Origin: Cyanobium gracile_A
GTDB lineage: Bacteria > Cyanobacteriota > Cyanobacteriia > PCC-6307 > Cyanobiaceae
Length of the DNA stretch: 13,496 nt
NCBI RefSeq assembly: GCF_034931305.1
Contig: NZ_JAYGHY010000069.1
Location: 1-13,496, forward strand
Direction of reading: 5' to 3'
Shown in pieces: positions 1-7,172 of this stretch. The notes beneath the pieces are model-generated. The model saw only the letters and a list, made by a program, of their open reading frames with translations. It was not told where the DNA came from and did not search any database. Position 1 is the first letter of the stretch. Each line of letters starts with the position of its first letter. The translations under genes and the position numbers were made by a program.

Positions 1-501
1 GCGACGGCGTTCGGCCGCTTCCGGACCCGCGGCCAGGGCGGCGGCCAGGGCGGCGGGGTGGGCCGGGAAGCGCTGCAGCAACTGCCGGCGCATGGCGGGA
101 TCATCGCCGCCGAGGGCGTAAAGGGCATCGGCGCTGGCCGGATCGCCGGGGAAGCGCCGCTGCAGCTGGCGCCACAGGGCCAGGGAGGTTTCCGGGCGTC
201 CGAGGGCCGCGGCGGCCAGGGCGTCCTGCTTCAGCACCAGGGCGGCCAGGGGATCGGGACCCCAGCCCTGGCCCCTCAGCCACTGGCGCTGCGCCTGGGG
301 ATCCTTGCTGCGGGCCGCCAGCAGCAGGCTCGCCTCTCGGCGCCGCCAGGGATCGGCATCCCAGTGCTGCAGCCACTCCAGTCGCTCGGTGGCGGTGGCC
401 GGCGTCAGCGCCGGCTGGCGCGCCAGCAACGCCCGACCCCCCACCAGGGCAAGGGCAGTGCCCAGGCACGACAGGGACAGCAGCAGCGGGAGTCGGGCCA
501 A
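1..501 (-). CDS. N-terminal part of probable soluble lytic transglycosylase-like protein (partial, runs off left edge)
   Basis: The minus strand is open from about position 657 to the left edge, and its 3' part lies outside the window. The translation begins with a hydrophobic stretch (LARLPLLLSLSCLGTALALV), which suits a signal peptide or membrane anchor. An alanine/leucine/arginine-rich helical region follows with TPR-like text such as LALWRQLQRRFPGDPASADA, YALGG and QRFPAHPAALAAAL. This resembles the helical superhelix of Slt-type lytic transglycosylases, which cleave peptidoglycan glycan strands in the periplasm. The catalytic lysozyme-like domain would lie outside the window and was not seen, so the name rests on the N-terminal pattern and on the neighbouring glmM. 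The start is uncertain: the first usable in-frame start is TTG at 501, without a clear ribosome binding site. Two ATGs at 527 and 536 are in another frame, separated from this one by a five-G run (507-511). Confidence 0.5.
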   Translation of the reverse strand, partial: MARLPLLLSLSCLGTALALVGGRALLARQPALTPATATERLEWLQHWDADPWRRREASLLLAARSKDPQAQRQWLRGQGWGPDPLAALVLKQDALAAAALGRPETSLALWRQLQRRFPGDPASADALYALGGDDPAMRRQLLQRFPAHPAALAAALAAGPEAAERRR

Positions 502-554
502 TGGCCGGGGGACGGCGTCCGGGGCATTCTGGGCATCCGCCTGCGCCGCACCCG

Positions 555-779
555 GTGCGATTGCCCTCCCTCCCCGCCCTGCCGCCGCTGTTCGACCGCC
601 TGCCCGGTGCGGCCCAGCGCCGCCGCGCCGTGGTGGTGAGCGTGGTGGCGCTGCTCACCCTTCTGCTGCGGCCGCTGTGGCCCCTGCGGCTGCTGCCGGG
701 CTGGTGTGTGGGCCTGCTGCTGCTCTGGGCCACCCTGGAGCTGCTGCGCTGGCGCTGGTGGCCGCACCGCTGGCGCTGA
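555..779 (+). CDS. Small two-helix membrane protein, unknown function
   Basis: This is a 74-residue protein if it starts at GTG 555; the same frame also has an ATG at 501, which would collide with the divergent gene's start. A short cytosolic-looking segment (LPPLFDRLPGAAQRRR) leads into two hydrophobic segments at about residues 24-42 and 45-62. The tail is rich in arginine and tryptophan (LRWRWWPHRWR), which fits an N-in/C-in inner-membrane protein under the positive-inside rule. It ends 48 bases before glmM on the same strand, so the two may be co-transcribed. I recognise no family. The composition alternates between charged and membrane-compatible stretches, and the opposite strand does not read convincingly over 555-779, which argues for a real gene. 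Expression is not proven. Confidence 0.5.
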   Translation: MRLPSLPALPPLFDRLPGAAQRRRAVVVSVVALLTLLLRPLWPLRLLPGWCVGLLLLWATLELLRWRWWPHRWR

Positions 780-815
780 GGCCGGCCGGGGACGGCACGT
801 AGCCTGCTCTCCAGT

Positions 816-820
816 AAAGG
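816..820 (+). promoter_or_regulatory. Ribosome binding site of glmM
   Basis: AAAGG lies seven bases before the ATG at 828 and supports that start. Most other genes in the window lack a recognisable Shine-Dalgarno sequence. Confidence 0.5.
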
Positions 821-827
821 CAACGGC

Positions 828-2228
828 ATGGCCGAAGCGGCTTCGCATCCGGTGGTTTCCCCCCTTGGGGCGCCCCTGGAGGAGGGTTTGGCCCGCTTCG
901 GCACCGACGGCATCCGCGGCCGCGTCGGCACCAGCGTCACCCCGGCCATGGCCCTGCAGGTGGGCTACTGGACCGGCGTGGTGCTGCAGGCCGACGGGCC
1001 GGTGGTGATCGGCACCGACTCCCGCCGCAGCGGGCCGATGCTGGTGGCAGCCCTTAGCGCGGGCCTGATGGCCGCCGGGCGTGAAGTGTGGCAGCTGGGG
1101 CTGTGCCCCACGCCGGCGGTGCCGGGCACGATCCGGCGCCAGGGCGCCGCCGGCGGGCTGATGGTGTCGGCCAGCCACAACCCACCCCACGACAACGGCA
1201 TCAAGGTGTTCGGCGCCACCGGTGCCAAGCTCGTGGCTGCCCGCCAGCAGGCGATCGAGGCGGGGCTCCAGGGCCGCACCGTGCCGCCGCCGCTGGCGGG
1301 CAACGGCCGCCTGGTGCTGCGCCCCGACCTGCTGGCGGCCTACGTCGATTCCTTGCGGGCCAGCACCGGCGGCCAGCGCCTCGATGGCGCTCGTGTGGTG
1401 CTCGACCTCTGCTGGGGATCGGCCACCGCCTGCGGCGAGGAGCTGTTCCGCTCCCTGGGGGCGGACGTGCTGGTGCTGCACGGCGAGCCGGATGGCGAGC
1501 GCATCAACCAGGGCTGCGGCAGCACCCACCTGGAGCCCCTGAAGCGGGCGGTGCTGGAGAGCGGCGCCGACATGGGCTTTGCCTTCGACGGCGACGCCGA
1601 CCGGATGCTGGCGGTGGATGGCCGCGGCCGGGTGGTGGACGGCGACCACACCCTGTACCTGTGGGGCTCCGCCATGCGCCGCGAGGGGCAGCTCCCGGAC
1701 GACCGCCTGGTGGCCACGGTGATGTCGAACCTGGGCTTCGAGCGGGCCTGGCAGGCCAGCGGCGGGGTGCTGGAGCGCACCGACGTGGGCGATCAGCACG
1801 TCCATGCCGCCATGGAGGCTCTGGGGGCCGGCCTGGGGGGTGAGCAGTCGGGCCATATCCTCTCGGCCCGCCACGGCATGAGCGGCGACGGCCTGCTCAC
1901 CGCCCTGCAGGTGGCCACCCTGATCCATGGCGCCGGCCTGAAGCTGGACGAATGGATGGATGGCAGCTTCCAGCCCTACCCCCAGCGGCTGGTGAACGTG
2001 ATCGTGCCCGACCGGCAGCGGCGCCAGCAGTGGCAGCAGTGCGAACCCCTGCGGCTGGCGGTGGCCGAGGCGGAGGCGGCGATGGCGGGCCACGGCCGGG
2101 TGCTGGTGCGGGCCAGCGGCACCGAACCCCTGCTGCGGGTGATGGTGGAGGCGGCCGAGCAGAGCCAGGTCGACCTCTGGACCGACCGCCTGGCGGCCGA
2201 GGCGGAGCGGCACCTCAATCAGGCCTGA
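828..2228 (+). CDS. glmM: Phosphoglucosamine mutase
   Basis: This 466-residue cytosolic enzyme interconverts glucosamine-6-phosphate and glucosamine-1-phosphate, feeding UDP-GlcNAc for peptidoglycan and lipopolysaccharide. All four signatures of the alpha-D-phosphohexomutase family are present. They are the N-terminal RFGTDGIRG (23-31), the phosphoserine loop SASHNP with catalytic Ser116, the metal-binding DGDADR (254-259), and the sugar-specificity loop GGEQSGH (337-343). The C-terminal phosphate-binding loop RASGTEP is at 428-434. The EQSGH loop together with the N-terminal FGTDGIRG is typical of GlmM rather than phosphomannomutase or phosphoglucomutase. Length is close to the usual 440-465, with about 15 extra residues before the first motif. 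The ATG at 828 has AAAGG seven bases upstream. It is convergent with the dienelactone hydrolase gene, with only 18 bases between the two stop codons and no obvious terminator. Confidence 0.96.
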   Translation: MAEAASHPVVSPLGAPLEEGLARFGTDGIRGRVGTSVTPAMALQVGYWTGVVLQADGPVVIGTDSRRSGPMLVAALSAGLMAAGREVWQLGLCPTPAVPGTIRRQGAAGGLMVSASHNPPHDNGIKVFGATGAKLVAARQQAIEAGLQGRTVPPPLAGNGRLVLRPDLLAAYVDSLRASTGGQRLDGARVVLDLCWGSATACGEELFRSLGADVLVLHGEPDGERINQGCGSTHLEPLKRAVLESGADMGFAFDGDADRMLAVDGRGRVVDGDHTLYLWGSAMRREGQLPDDRLVATVMSNLGFERAWQASGGVLERTDVGDQHVHAAMEALGAGLGGEQSGHILSARHGMSGDGLLTALQVATLIHGAGLKLDEWMDGSFQPYPQRLVNVIVPDRQRRQQWQQCEPLRLAVAEAEAAMAGHGRVLVRASGTEPLLRVMVEAAEQSQVDLWTDRLAAEAERHLNQA

Positions 2229-2246
2229 ACCCCGGCCTGCCGGTCC

Positions 2247-3107
2247 TCAGACCACGCCGTTGGTGCGGAACCAGGCCTGCATCTGCGTCCAGCCGGCGGC
2301 CGCCGCGGCGGCCCGGTAGGTGGGCCGGTAGTCGGCGTGGAAGCCGTGGGGGGCACCGGGGAACACCTCGATCCGGCTCGGGCTGCCGGCCGCCTTCAGG
2401 GCCGCCTGCATTCGCTGCACCGACTCGGTCGGAATGCCGTCGTCGTTGCCGGCGTAGAGCCCCAGCACCGGAGCCTTGAGCTTGGCAATCAGGTCGATCG
2501 GAAACAGGGGTTGCCGCTCGCTGGCCGTGCCCACCAGGCGGCCGTACCAGGCCACCCCGGCCTTCAGCTTCGGGTTGTGGGCGGCGTAGAGCCAGGTGAT
2601 CCGTCCGCCCCAGCAGAAGCCGGTGATGCCGAGCCGTGCCACGTCGCCTTCGCCACTGGCGGCCACCCAGGCGGCGGTGGCATCGAGGTCAGCCATCACC
2701 TGGGCATCCGGCACCGTCGCCACCAGCGGCAGGATCGCGGCGATGTCGGGCAGCACGGTCACATCACCCTGGCGATCGAACAGGCTCGGCGCGATGGCCA
2801 GGTAGCCCAGCTGGGCCAGGCGGCGGCAGACATCCTGGATGTAGGCATGCACGCCGAAGATTTCCTGCACCACGAGCACCACCGGGAAGCCGGAGCCCTT
2901 GGCGGGGCGGGCCCGGTAGGCCTTCACAGGGCCATCCGCCGCCGGCACCGACACCCAGCCGGCCATCAGCCCCCGATCGGGCGTGGTGACGGTGGACGCC
3001 GCCACCGGCCGCACCGCCAGGGCGAAGCCGGCGGCCGCCGTTCCCAGCAGCAACTCGCGGCGGCCGAGGCGGAGCTCCATGCTGGGAAGAGAGGAGAACG
3101 GGGCCAT
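2247..3107 (-). CDS. Dienelactone hydrolase family protein with Tat-like signal
   Basis: This is an alpha/beta hydrolase of the dienelactone hydrolase family, 286 residues from ATG 3107 or 277 from ATG 3080. The nucleophile elbow GFCWGG gives Cys165. The acid is probably Asp222 (GNDDGIP), and the histidine is His254 in APHGFHAD; together these form the family's Cys-Asp-His triad. A conserved Glu82 (QEIFG) matches the glutamate that holds the cysteine in this family. The N-terminus has a twin arginine (GRRELLLGTAAAGFAL, residues 15-30) followed by a hydrophobic stretch and PVAAS, which looks like a Tat export signal; bacterial members are mostly cytosolic. The natural substrate cannot be read from sequence. 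The gene lies downstream of the mscS-like gene on the same strand, 38 bases after its stop codon, so co-transcription is likely. Neither start has a clear ribosome binding site. Confidence 0.88.
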   Translation of the reverse strand: MAPFSSLPSMELRLGRRELLLGTAAAGFALAVRPVAASTVTTPDRGLMAGWVSVPAADGPVKAYRARPAKGSGFPVVLVVQEIFGVHAYIQDVCRRLAQLGYLAIAPSLFDRQGDVTVLPDIAAILPLVATVPDAQVMADLDATAAWVAASGEGDVARLGITGFCWGGRITWLYAAHNPKLKAGVAWYGRLVGTASERQPLFPIDLIAKLKAPVLGLYAGNDDGIPTESVQRMQAALKAAGSPSRIEVFPGAPHGFHADYRPTYRAAAAAAGWTQMQAWFRTNGVV

Positions 3108-3145
3108 GGGCTTATGCGGGCCCCTCAGCCTAGAAACGGGATCCT

Positions 3146-4852
3146 TCAGGGCCAGCCCTGCAGCCGCTGCACCAGCCGCCCCAGCAGTTCCCGACGGGCT
3201 TCGCCCTGCTGGCCCGCCTCGGTGATCAGCAGGGCCTTCACCTGGAGGTCGTCCGCCGTCATGGCTTCAATGCCCAGCAGGCGCGGTGGCTCCAGCAGCA
3301 GCGGGGCCCAGTGCGGATCGCTGCCGAAGGCGGTCAGTTCCTCGCCGATCAGGCCCAGGGCGCCGGCCAGATCGGTGATGCTGCGCGGCAGCAGCAGCGT
3401 CAGCTCCGCCCCCGAACGCAGCTTGGTGTGGTTCACCACCTGCTCGCAGTGGCTGTTGGGCACCACCACCACCCGCTGATCGGCGCAGCGCAGTTCCGTG
3501 CTCAGCACTCCCACATCCACCACTTCACCCGAGCGGCCACCGATCTCGACCACATCGCCGATGGCGTAGCGGTCGTCGAGCAGCAGCACCAGCCCGGCGA
3601 CGAAATCCCGCAGCAACCCCTGGAACACCAGCGCCAGGGCGCCGAGCACGGCGCCACTGGCCAGGACGGCATTGCTGGAGAGGTCCCGCAACACAGGGAT
3701 CCCGAGCACCGTCCAGAGCGCGAACAGCAGCAGGCAGGCCAGGTTCACCAGCCGGCGCAGCACCCGCAGCAGGCTCAGGTAGCGCTGCCGGCGGCGGGCA
3801 CGGTGCTCGGCTCTCACGGCGAGATGGCTGGCCCACTGGGCCAGCAGCAGCCCCACCAGGCCCCGCAGCACCGTGGCCACGACCAGCAGCACCAGCGCCT
3901 TCATCAGCACCACCAGCGGCTGCAGCAACACATCGATGGCGGCCGGGATCTGGCCAGGCCAGGCCAGCAGCAGCACCGCGCCCATCGCCACCCCCAGCAG
4001 GATCACCAGCGCCGCCAGCAGCCGACTGAAGGCCTGGGTGAGCTGGAGCAGCAGGGGATCGAAGCGCCCCGACCGCTCGGCGCGCCGCCGTTGCAGGCGG
4101 GGCAGCGAGCGCTGGCTGACGTGCCACAACGCCACCACCAGGGCCATCAGCAGGGCCAGGCCTGCCAGGGACACCAGGGCGATCCGCAGGCGCCCGTTGA
4201 TCTGCTCCTGCCCGAACACGCGGCGGGCGCTGCGCAGTCGGCGTTCCAGCAGGTCGCGCCACTGTTCGGCCAGGGCATCCAGGGGCAGACCGTTGAACTG
4301 GGCGTCCTGCTCGGTGACCGTGAGCAGGGGAAAGGGGCTGGAGCGGCCCGGCACCATGGCCGCCAGCTGCTGGCCTCCACCGGGCTGGGGCAGGAGGATC
4401 ACCCGCAGGGCCTGCGGTGCCCCCTGCAGGCCCAGATGGTTGGGGTCACAGGCGGCCTTCGTCCCCTTGAGGCTGAGGCGATCCAGCAGCGCCTCACCGA
4501 CCCGTTCCCCCGCGGTGCAGGGGTTGCGGGGCTCGTACAGCTGGTTCAGGTTGCCCTCGATCACCCGGGCCCGCTCGCTGGCCTCCGGCCCGCTGTCGCC
4601 GCCGGCGTCCACGGCTGGTGAGGCCACCGTGATCGCCGGCACCCCCAGGATCCGCACCGTGCCGAGGCGAAAGCTGCCGGCATTGGCCGGGTCGGCATGG
4701 GCGGGGCCGGTGCCGCCCGGGGCGGGGGGCTCAGCAGCGGCTGTCGCTGCGGCCGTGGGAGCCCCCGGGAACGCCGCCATGCCGAGGGCGAGCGTCAGGG
4801 CCAGAAGCAGGGCCAGGGCCGTTCGCAGCCGGCGTGGCTGTCGTGGGGCCAT
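3146..4852 (-). CDS. MscS-family mechanosensitive ion channel
   Basis: This is a 568-residue membrane channel of the MscS superfamily, which opens under membrane tension to release solutes on osmotic downshift. I start it at ATG 4852, preceded by GGAGA and followed by a clear signal peptide (LRTALALLLALTLALGMAAFPG). The frame stays open to 4999, but the extra 49 residues are unlike protein and would run through an inverted repeat. After the signal comes a periplasmic head of roughly 190 residues with two cysteines (112 and 135). Membrane segments follow at about 224-245, 277-297, 309-329 and 367-387, with the pore helix at about 394-420 (NAVLASGAVLGALALVFQG). The beta domain contains YAIGDVVEIGGRSGEVVDVG and VVVVPNSHCEQVVNHT, both highly typical of MscS. 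The C-terminus is a short alpha/beta cage. The gene is divergent from the CPA2 antiporter. Confidence 0.9.
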   Translation of the reverse strand: MAPRQPRRLRTALALLLALTLALGMAAFPGAPTAAATAAAEPPAPGGTGPAHADPANAGSFRLGTVRILGVPAITVASPAVDAGGDSGPEASERARVIEGNLNQLYEPRNPCTAGERVGEALLDRLSLKGTKAACDPNHLGLQGAPQALRVILLPQPGGGQQLAAMVPGRSSPFPLLTVTEQDAQFNGLPLDALAEQWRDLLERRLRSARRVFGQEQINGRLRIALVSLAGLALLMALVVALWHVSQRSLPRLQRRRAERSGRFDPLLLQLTQAFSRLLAALVILLGVAMGAVLLLAWPGQIPAAIDVLLQPLVVLMKALVLLVVATVLRGLVGLLLAQWASHLAVRAEHRARRRQRYLSLLRVLRRLVNLACLLLFALWTVLGIPVLRDLSSNAVLASGAVLGALALVFQGLLRDFVAGLVLLLDDRYAIGDVVEIGGRSGEVVDVGVLSTELRCADQRVVVVPNSHCEQVVNHTKLRSGAELTLLLPRSITDLAGALGLIGEELTAFGSDPHWAPLLLEPPRLLGIEAMTADDLQVKALLITEAGQQGEARRELLGRLVQRLQGWP

Positions 4853-5042
4853 CGGCGTCTCCGGGGGCGTGGGGCTGTCGCTCCGGATGCTGCCAGCTGG
4901 ATGGGCTGTCCGCCCGGGGTGCCACCGCCAGCCCTCCTGGTGGCTGGTGCCCCATCTCCCTATCCAGGAGATGGGGTGAATCGGCGCTTTTTTGCTCAAC
5001 TTTCTCTAGCAGAGCTCGGCCGGCATAGGATCAACCTTCACG
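4853..5042. promoter_or_regulatory. Divergent intergenic region between mscS-like and CPA2 antiporter genes
   Basis: These 190 bases must carry the promoters of both divergent genes. They are visibly richer in A+T near 4977-5042, with a six-T run at 4988-4993. They contain the strong inverted repeat described separately. A TAGGAT at 5026-5031 could be a -10 element for the antiporter, but it would place transcription start within a few bases of the GTG start, and no convincing -35 sits at the right distance. Promoter positions are therefore unresolved. Confidence 0.5.
4950..4976. repeat. Perfect 10-bp inverted repeat, candidate operator or leader hairpin
   Basis: CCCCATCTCC at 4950-4959 is the exact reverse complement of GGAGATGGGG at 4967-4976, with a seven-base spacer. 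The element lies between the divergent mscS-like and CPA2 antiporter genes, 97 bases from the mscS-like start codon and 66 from the antiporter start. It may be a dyad bound by a regulator of both genes, or a hairpin in the mscS leader. A terminator is less likely: the six-T run begins 11 bases after the stem, and no gene ends here. Confidence 0.6.
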
Positions 5043-7037
5043 GTGATCATTGGCAACGTGCAGGTTCTTCTGCTCGATCTCGTTGTCATTTTCGGGCTCT
5101 CCGTGATGGCGGCGATCCTGTGCCATCGGCTGCGGATCCCCACATCGATCGGCTTGCTGCTGGCTGGGGTATTGGCCGGGCCCGATGCCCTCGCCCTGGT
5201 GCGAAGTCCCCACGACATCGAGCTGCTGGCGGAAGTCGGTGTGGTGCTGTTGTTGTTCGTCGTGGGGCTGGAGATCTCCGTGGCCGATGTGAGTCGCCTG
5301 CGTCGGGAATTCATCATCGGCGGCTCGCTCCAGTTTTTCGGAACCGCTGCAGTGAGCGCCCTGGCCTTGTTGCCGATGGGGATGAATCTTCCCCAGGCCG
5401 GGTATATCGGCTGCGTGGTGGCCCTTTCCAGCACGGCCGTGGTGCTGCGCATGCTGCAGGAGCGGGCCGAGATCGAAACGCCCCATGGCCGCGCCATCCT
5501 CTCCACCCTCATCTACCAGGACATCGCGGTGGTGCCGGTGATGCTCACCGCCCCCCTGCTGGCCGGGCTCGGCCAGGCCTCCTTGCTGCCGGCGCTCTCG
5601 GGGCTGGTGCTCAAGGTGGTGGTGGTGGCGGCCCTGGCTCTGCTGGCCTACCGCTGGATCGTGCCCTGGGTGCTGGAGCACATCATCCGCACCCGCAGTT
5701 CGGAGGCCTTTCTGCTCGGCGTCTTCATGCTCTGCGTGGGCATCGCCCTGATCACCCAGTCGTTGGGCCTGTCCCTGGCGCTGGGTGCCTTTCTGGCCGG
5801 CTTCATCCTTTCCGAATCGAGGTATTCCCATCAGGCCGTGGCGGTGATGCTGCCGTTCCGCGACGTGCTGATGAGCCTGTTCTTCATCTCGGTGGGGATG
5901 CTGCTCGACATCCCGTTCCTGCTGGCCCATCCGGTCCGGATCGCCCTGCTCACCCTGGCCGTCCTGCTCGTCAAACCCCTGATCGCCGCGGCGGCCGCCC
6001 TGGTCACCGGGTTGCCCCTGCGCAGCGCGGTGCTGGCCGGCCTGCCCCTGGGCCAGGTGGGGGAATTCTCCCTGGTGGCCACCCAGGCGGCGGTGGCGGT
6101 GGGCCTGCTGACGCCGGACGTTTTCCAGTCGGTGCTGGACGTGGCGGTGCTCAGCATGATGGCCACTCCCCTGCTGGTGGCGGCGTCGGCTCCCCTCTCC
6201 GAAAGGCTGTGCGGCACCTGGCTGATCCACCTCCAGTCCCAGACGGTGGACCCCTCCGCCGCGCAGGAGCTGGAGGGGGAGCTGCCCCGCAGCGGCCACG
6301 TGCTGATCATCGGTTTCGGTGTCACCGGGCGGAACGTGGCCCGCTGCGCCCGTCGCTGCGGCGTGCCCTACGCGGTGGTGGAACTCAATGGCGCCATCGT
6401 GCGGCGGGCCAGCGAGGCGGGCGAGCCGATCCGTTACGGCGATGCCACCCATGCCCCGATCCTGGAGCTGGTGCATGCCGAAGGGGCCCGCGCCATCGTG
6501 GTCGTCATCGACGATCCCGGGGCCGCCCGCCGCATCGTGGAGATCGCCCGCCGCGTCGCGCCGGAGGCCTACATCCTGGTGCGCAGCCGCTACCTGCGGG
6601 AAGTGGAACCCCTGATGGCCCTGGGGGCCGATGAGGTGATCGCCGACGAACTGGAGGTGTCGATCGAGGTGTTCTCGCGAGTGATGGCGCGGATGCTGGT
6701 GCCCCGCGAGGACATCCAGCGGCTGATCGGCGACGTGCGCGGCCACTGGCGCCAGATGGCCCGCACCCTGGCGGCCTCCGCCACCTCGGTGGCGGACCTG
6801 AAAGTGGCGTTGCCCCATCTGGCCACCCACACCCTGCGCCTGAAGTCCGATTCCCCCCTGGTGGGCACCACGATCGCGGCCAGCGGACTGCGGCTGGTGC
6901 ATGGCGTCACCGTGCTGGCGGTGACCCGGGCGGATGGCGCGACGATCGCCGATCCCCGCGGGGCCACCGGGCTGGAGACGGGGGACATCCTGTTCGTGAT
7001 CGGGCCGGAAGGCTGGGATCCCCGCTCGCTGAGCTGA
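5043..7037 (+). CDS. CPA2 cation:proton antiporter with RCK (TrkA-N/TrkA-C) domains
   Basis: This 664-residue inner-membrane protein resembles KefB/YbaL. Residues 1-395 form the Na_H_exchanger-type transporter with about 12 membrane segments. Recognisable family text includes AGVLAGP (41-47), LLFVVGLEIS (70-79), ALSSTAVVLRMLQE (127-140), the ion-site pair Gln159-Asp160 in YQDIAVVP, and LGAFLAGFILSES (247-259). Residues 418-540 form a Rossmann RCK domain (HVLIIGFGVTGRNVA with GFGVTG at 424-429, acidic Glu448 at the end of the second strand), which in relatives binds NAD(H) or other nucleotides. Residues about 590-660 form a TrkA-C domain. The likely role is K+ or Na+ export in exchange for protons; the ion cannot be read from sequence. 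The start is GTG 5043, with GTG 5058 possible. The 5' end is lower in G+C (31 of 60 bases at 5041-5100) than the rest. Confidence 0.92.
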   Translation: MIIGNVQVLLLDLVVIFGLSVMAAILCHRLRIPTSIGLLLAGVLAGPDALALVRSPHDIELLAEVGVVLLLFVVGLEISVADVSRLRREFIIGGSLQFFGTAAVSALALLPMGMNLPQAGYIGCVVALSSTAVVLRMLQERAEIETPHGRAILSTLIYQDIAVVPVMLTAPLLAGLGQASLLPALSGLVLKVVVVAALALLAYRWIVPWVLEHIIRTRSSEAFLLGVFMLCVGIALITQSLGLSLALGAFLAGFILSESRYSHQAVAVMLPFRDVLMSLFFISVGMLLDIPFLLAHPVRIALLTLAVLLVKPLIAAAAALVTGLPLRSAVLAGLPLGQVGEFSLVATQAAVAVGLLTPDVFQSVLDVAVLSMMATPLLVAASAPLSERLCGTWLIHLQSQTVDPSAAQELEGELPRSGHVLIIGFGVTGRNVARCARRCGVPYAVVELNGAIVRRASEAGEPIRYGDATHAPILELVHAEGARAIVVVIDDPGAARRIVEIARRVAPEAYILVRSRYLREVEPLMALGADEVIADELEVSIEVFSRVMARMLVPREDIQRLIGDVRGHWRQMARTLAASATSVADLKVALPHLATHTLRLKSDSPLVGTTIAASGLRLVHGVTVLAVTRADGATIADPRGATGLETGDILFVIGPEGWDPRSLS

Positions 7038-7121
7038 CGGCCCCGGCATCGGCCCCGCGGCGGTGGCGCAGCCGTGGGGGCGGCCGGCTTCCCGACGCCC
7101 TGGGGAGAGATTGCCGTCATT

Positions 7122-7139
7122 CCCTCCCTGGGCGGAGGG
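7122..7139. repeat. Short inverted repeat after the antiporter gene
   Basis: CCCTCC (7122-7127) pairs with GGAGGG (7134-7139) across a six-base loop. It lies in the 135-base gap between the antiporter stop and the next start. No T-run follows, so it is not a standard intrinsic terminator; at this base composition a six-pair stem may be chance. Confidence 0.25.
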
Positions 7140-7172
7140 CCGCAGATTGAATGTCTCAGTCAGGGACGATCC

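Noticed and set aside
405..2213. A 602-codon minus-strand frame across glmM
   Set aside because: It lies opposite a complete glmM with all family motifs; the translation is low-complexity His/Gln/Gly text.
4853..4999. A longer start for the mscS-like gene at ATG 4999
   Set aside because: The extra residues precede a clear signal peptide, run through the perfect inverted repeat, and ATG 4852 has its own GGAGA ribosome binding site.
3311..6634. Long plus-strand frames (3311-4621 and 4697-6634) over the mscS-like and antiporter genes
   Set aside because: They are shadows: the first is antisense to mscS, the second is frame-shifted over the antiporter; neither contains recognisable domains.
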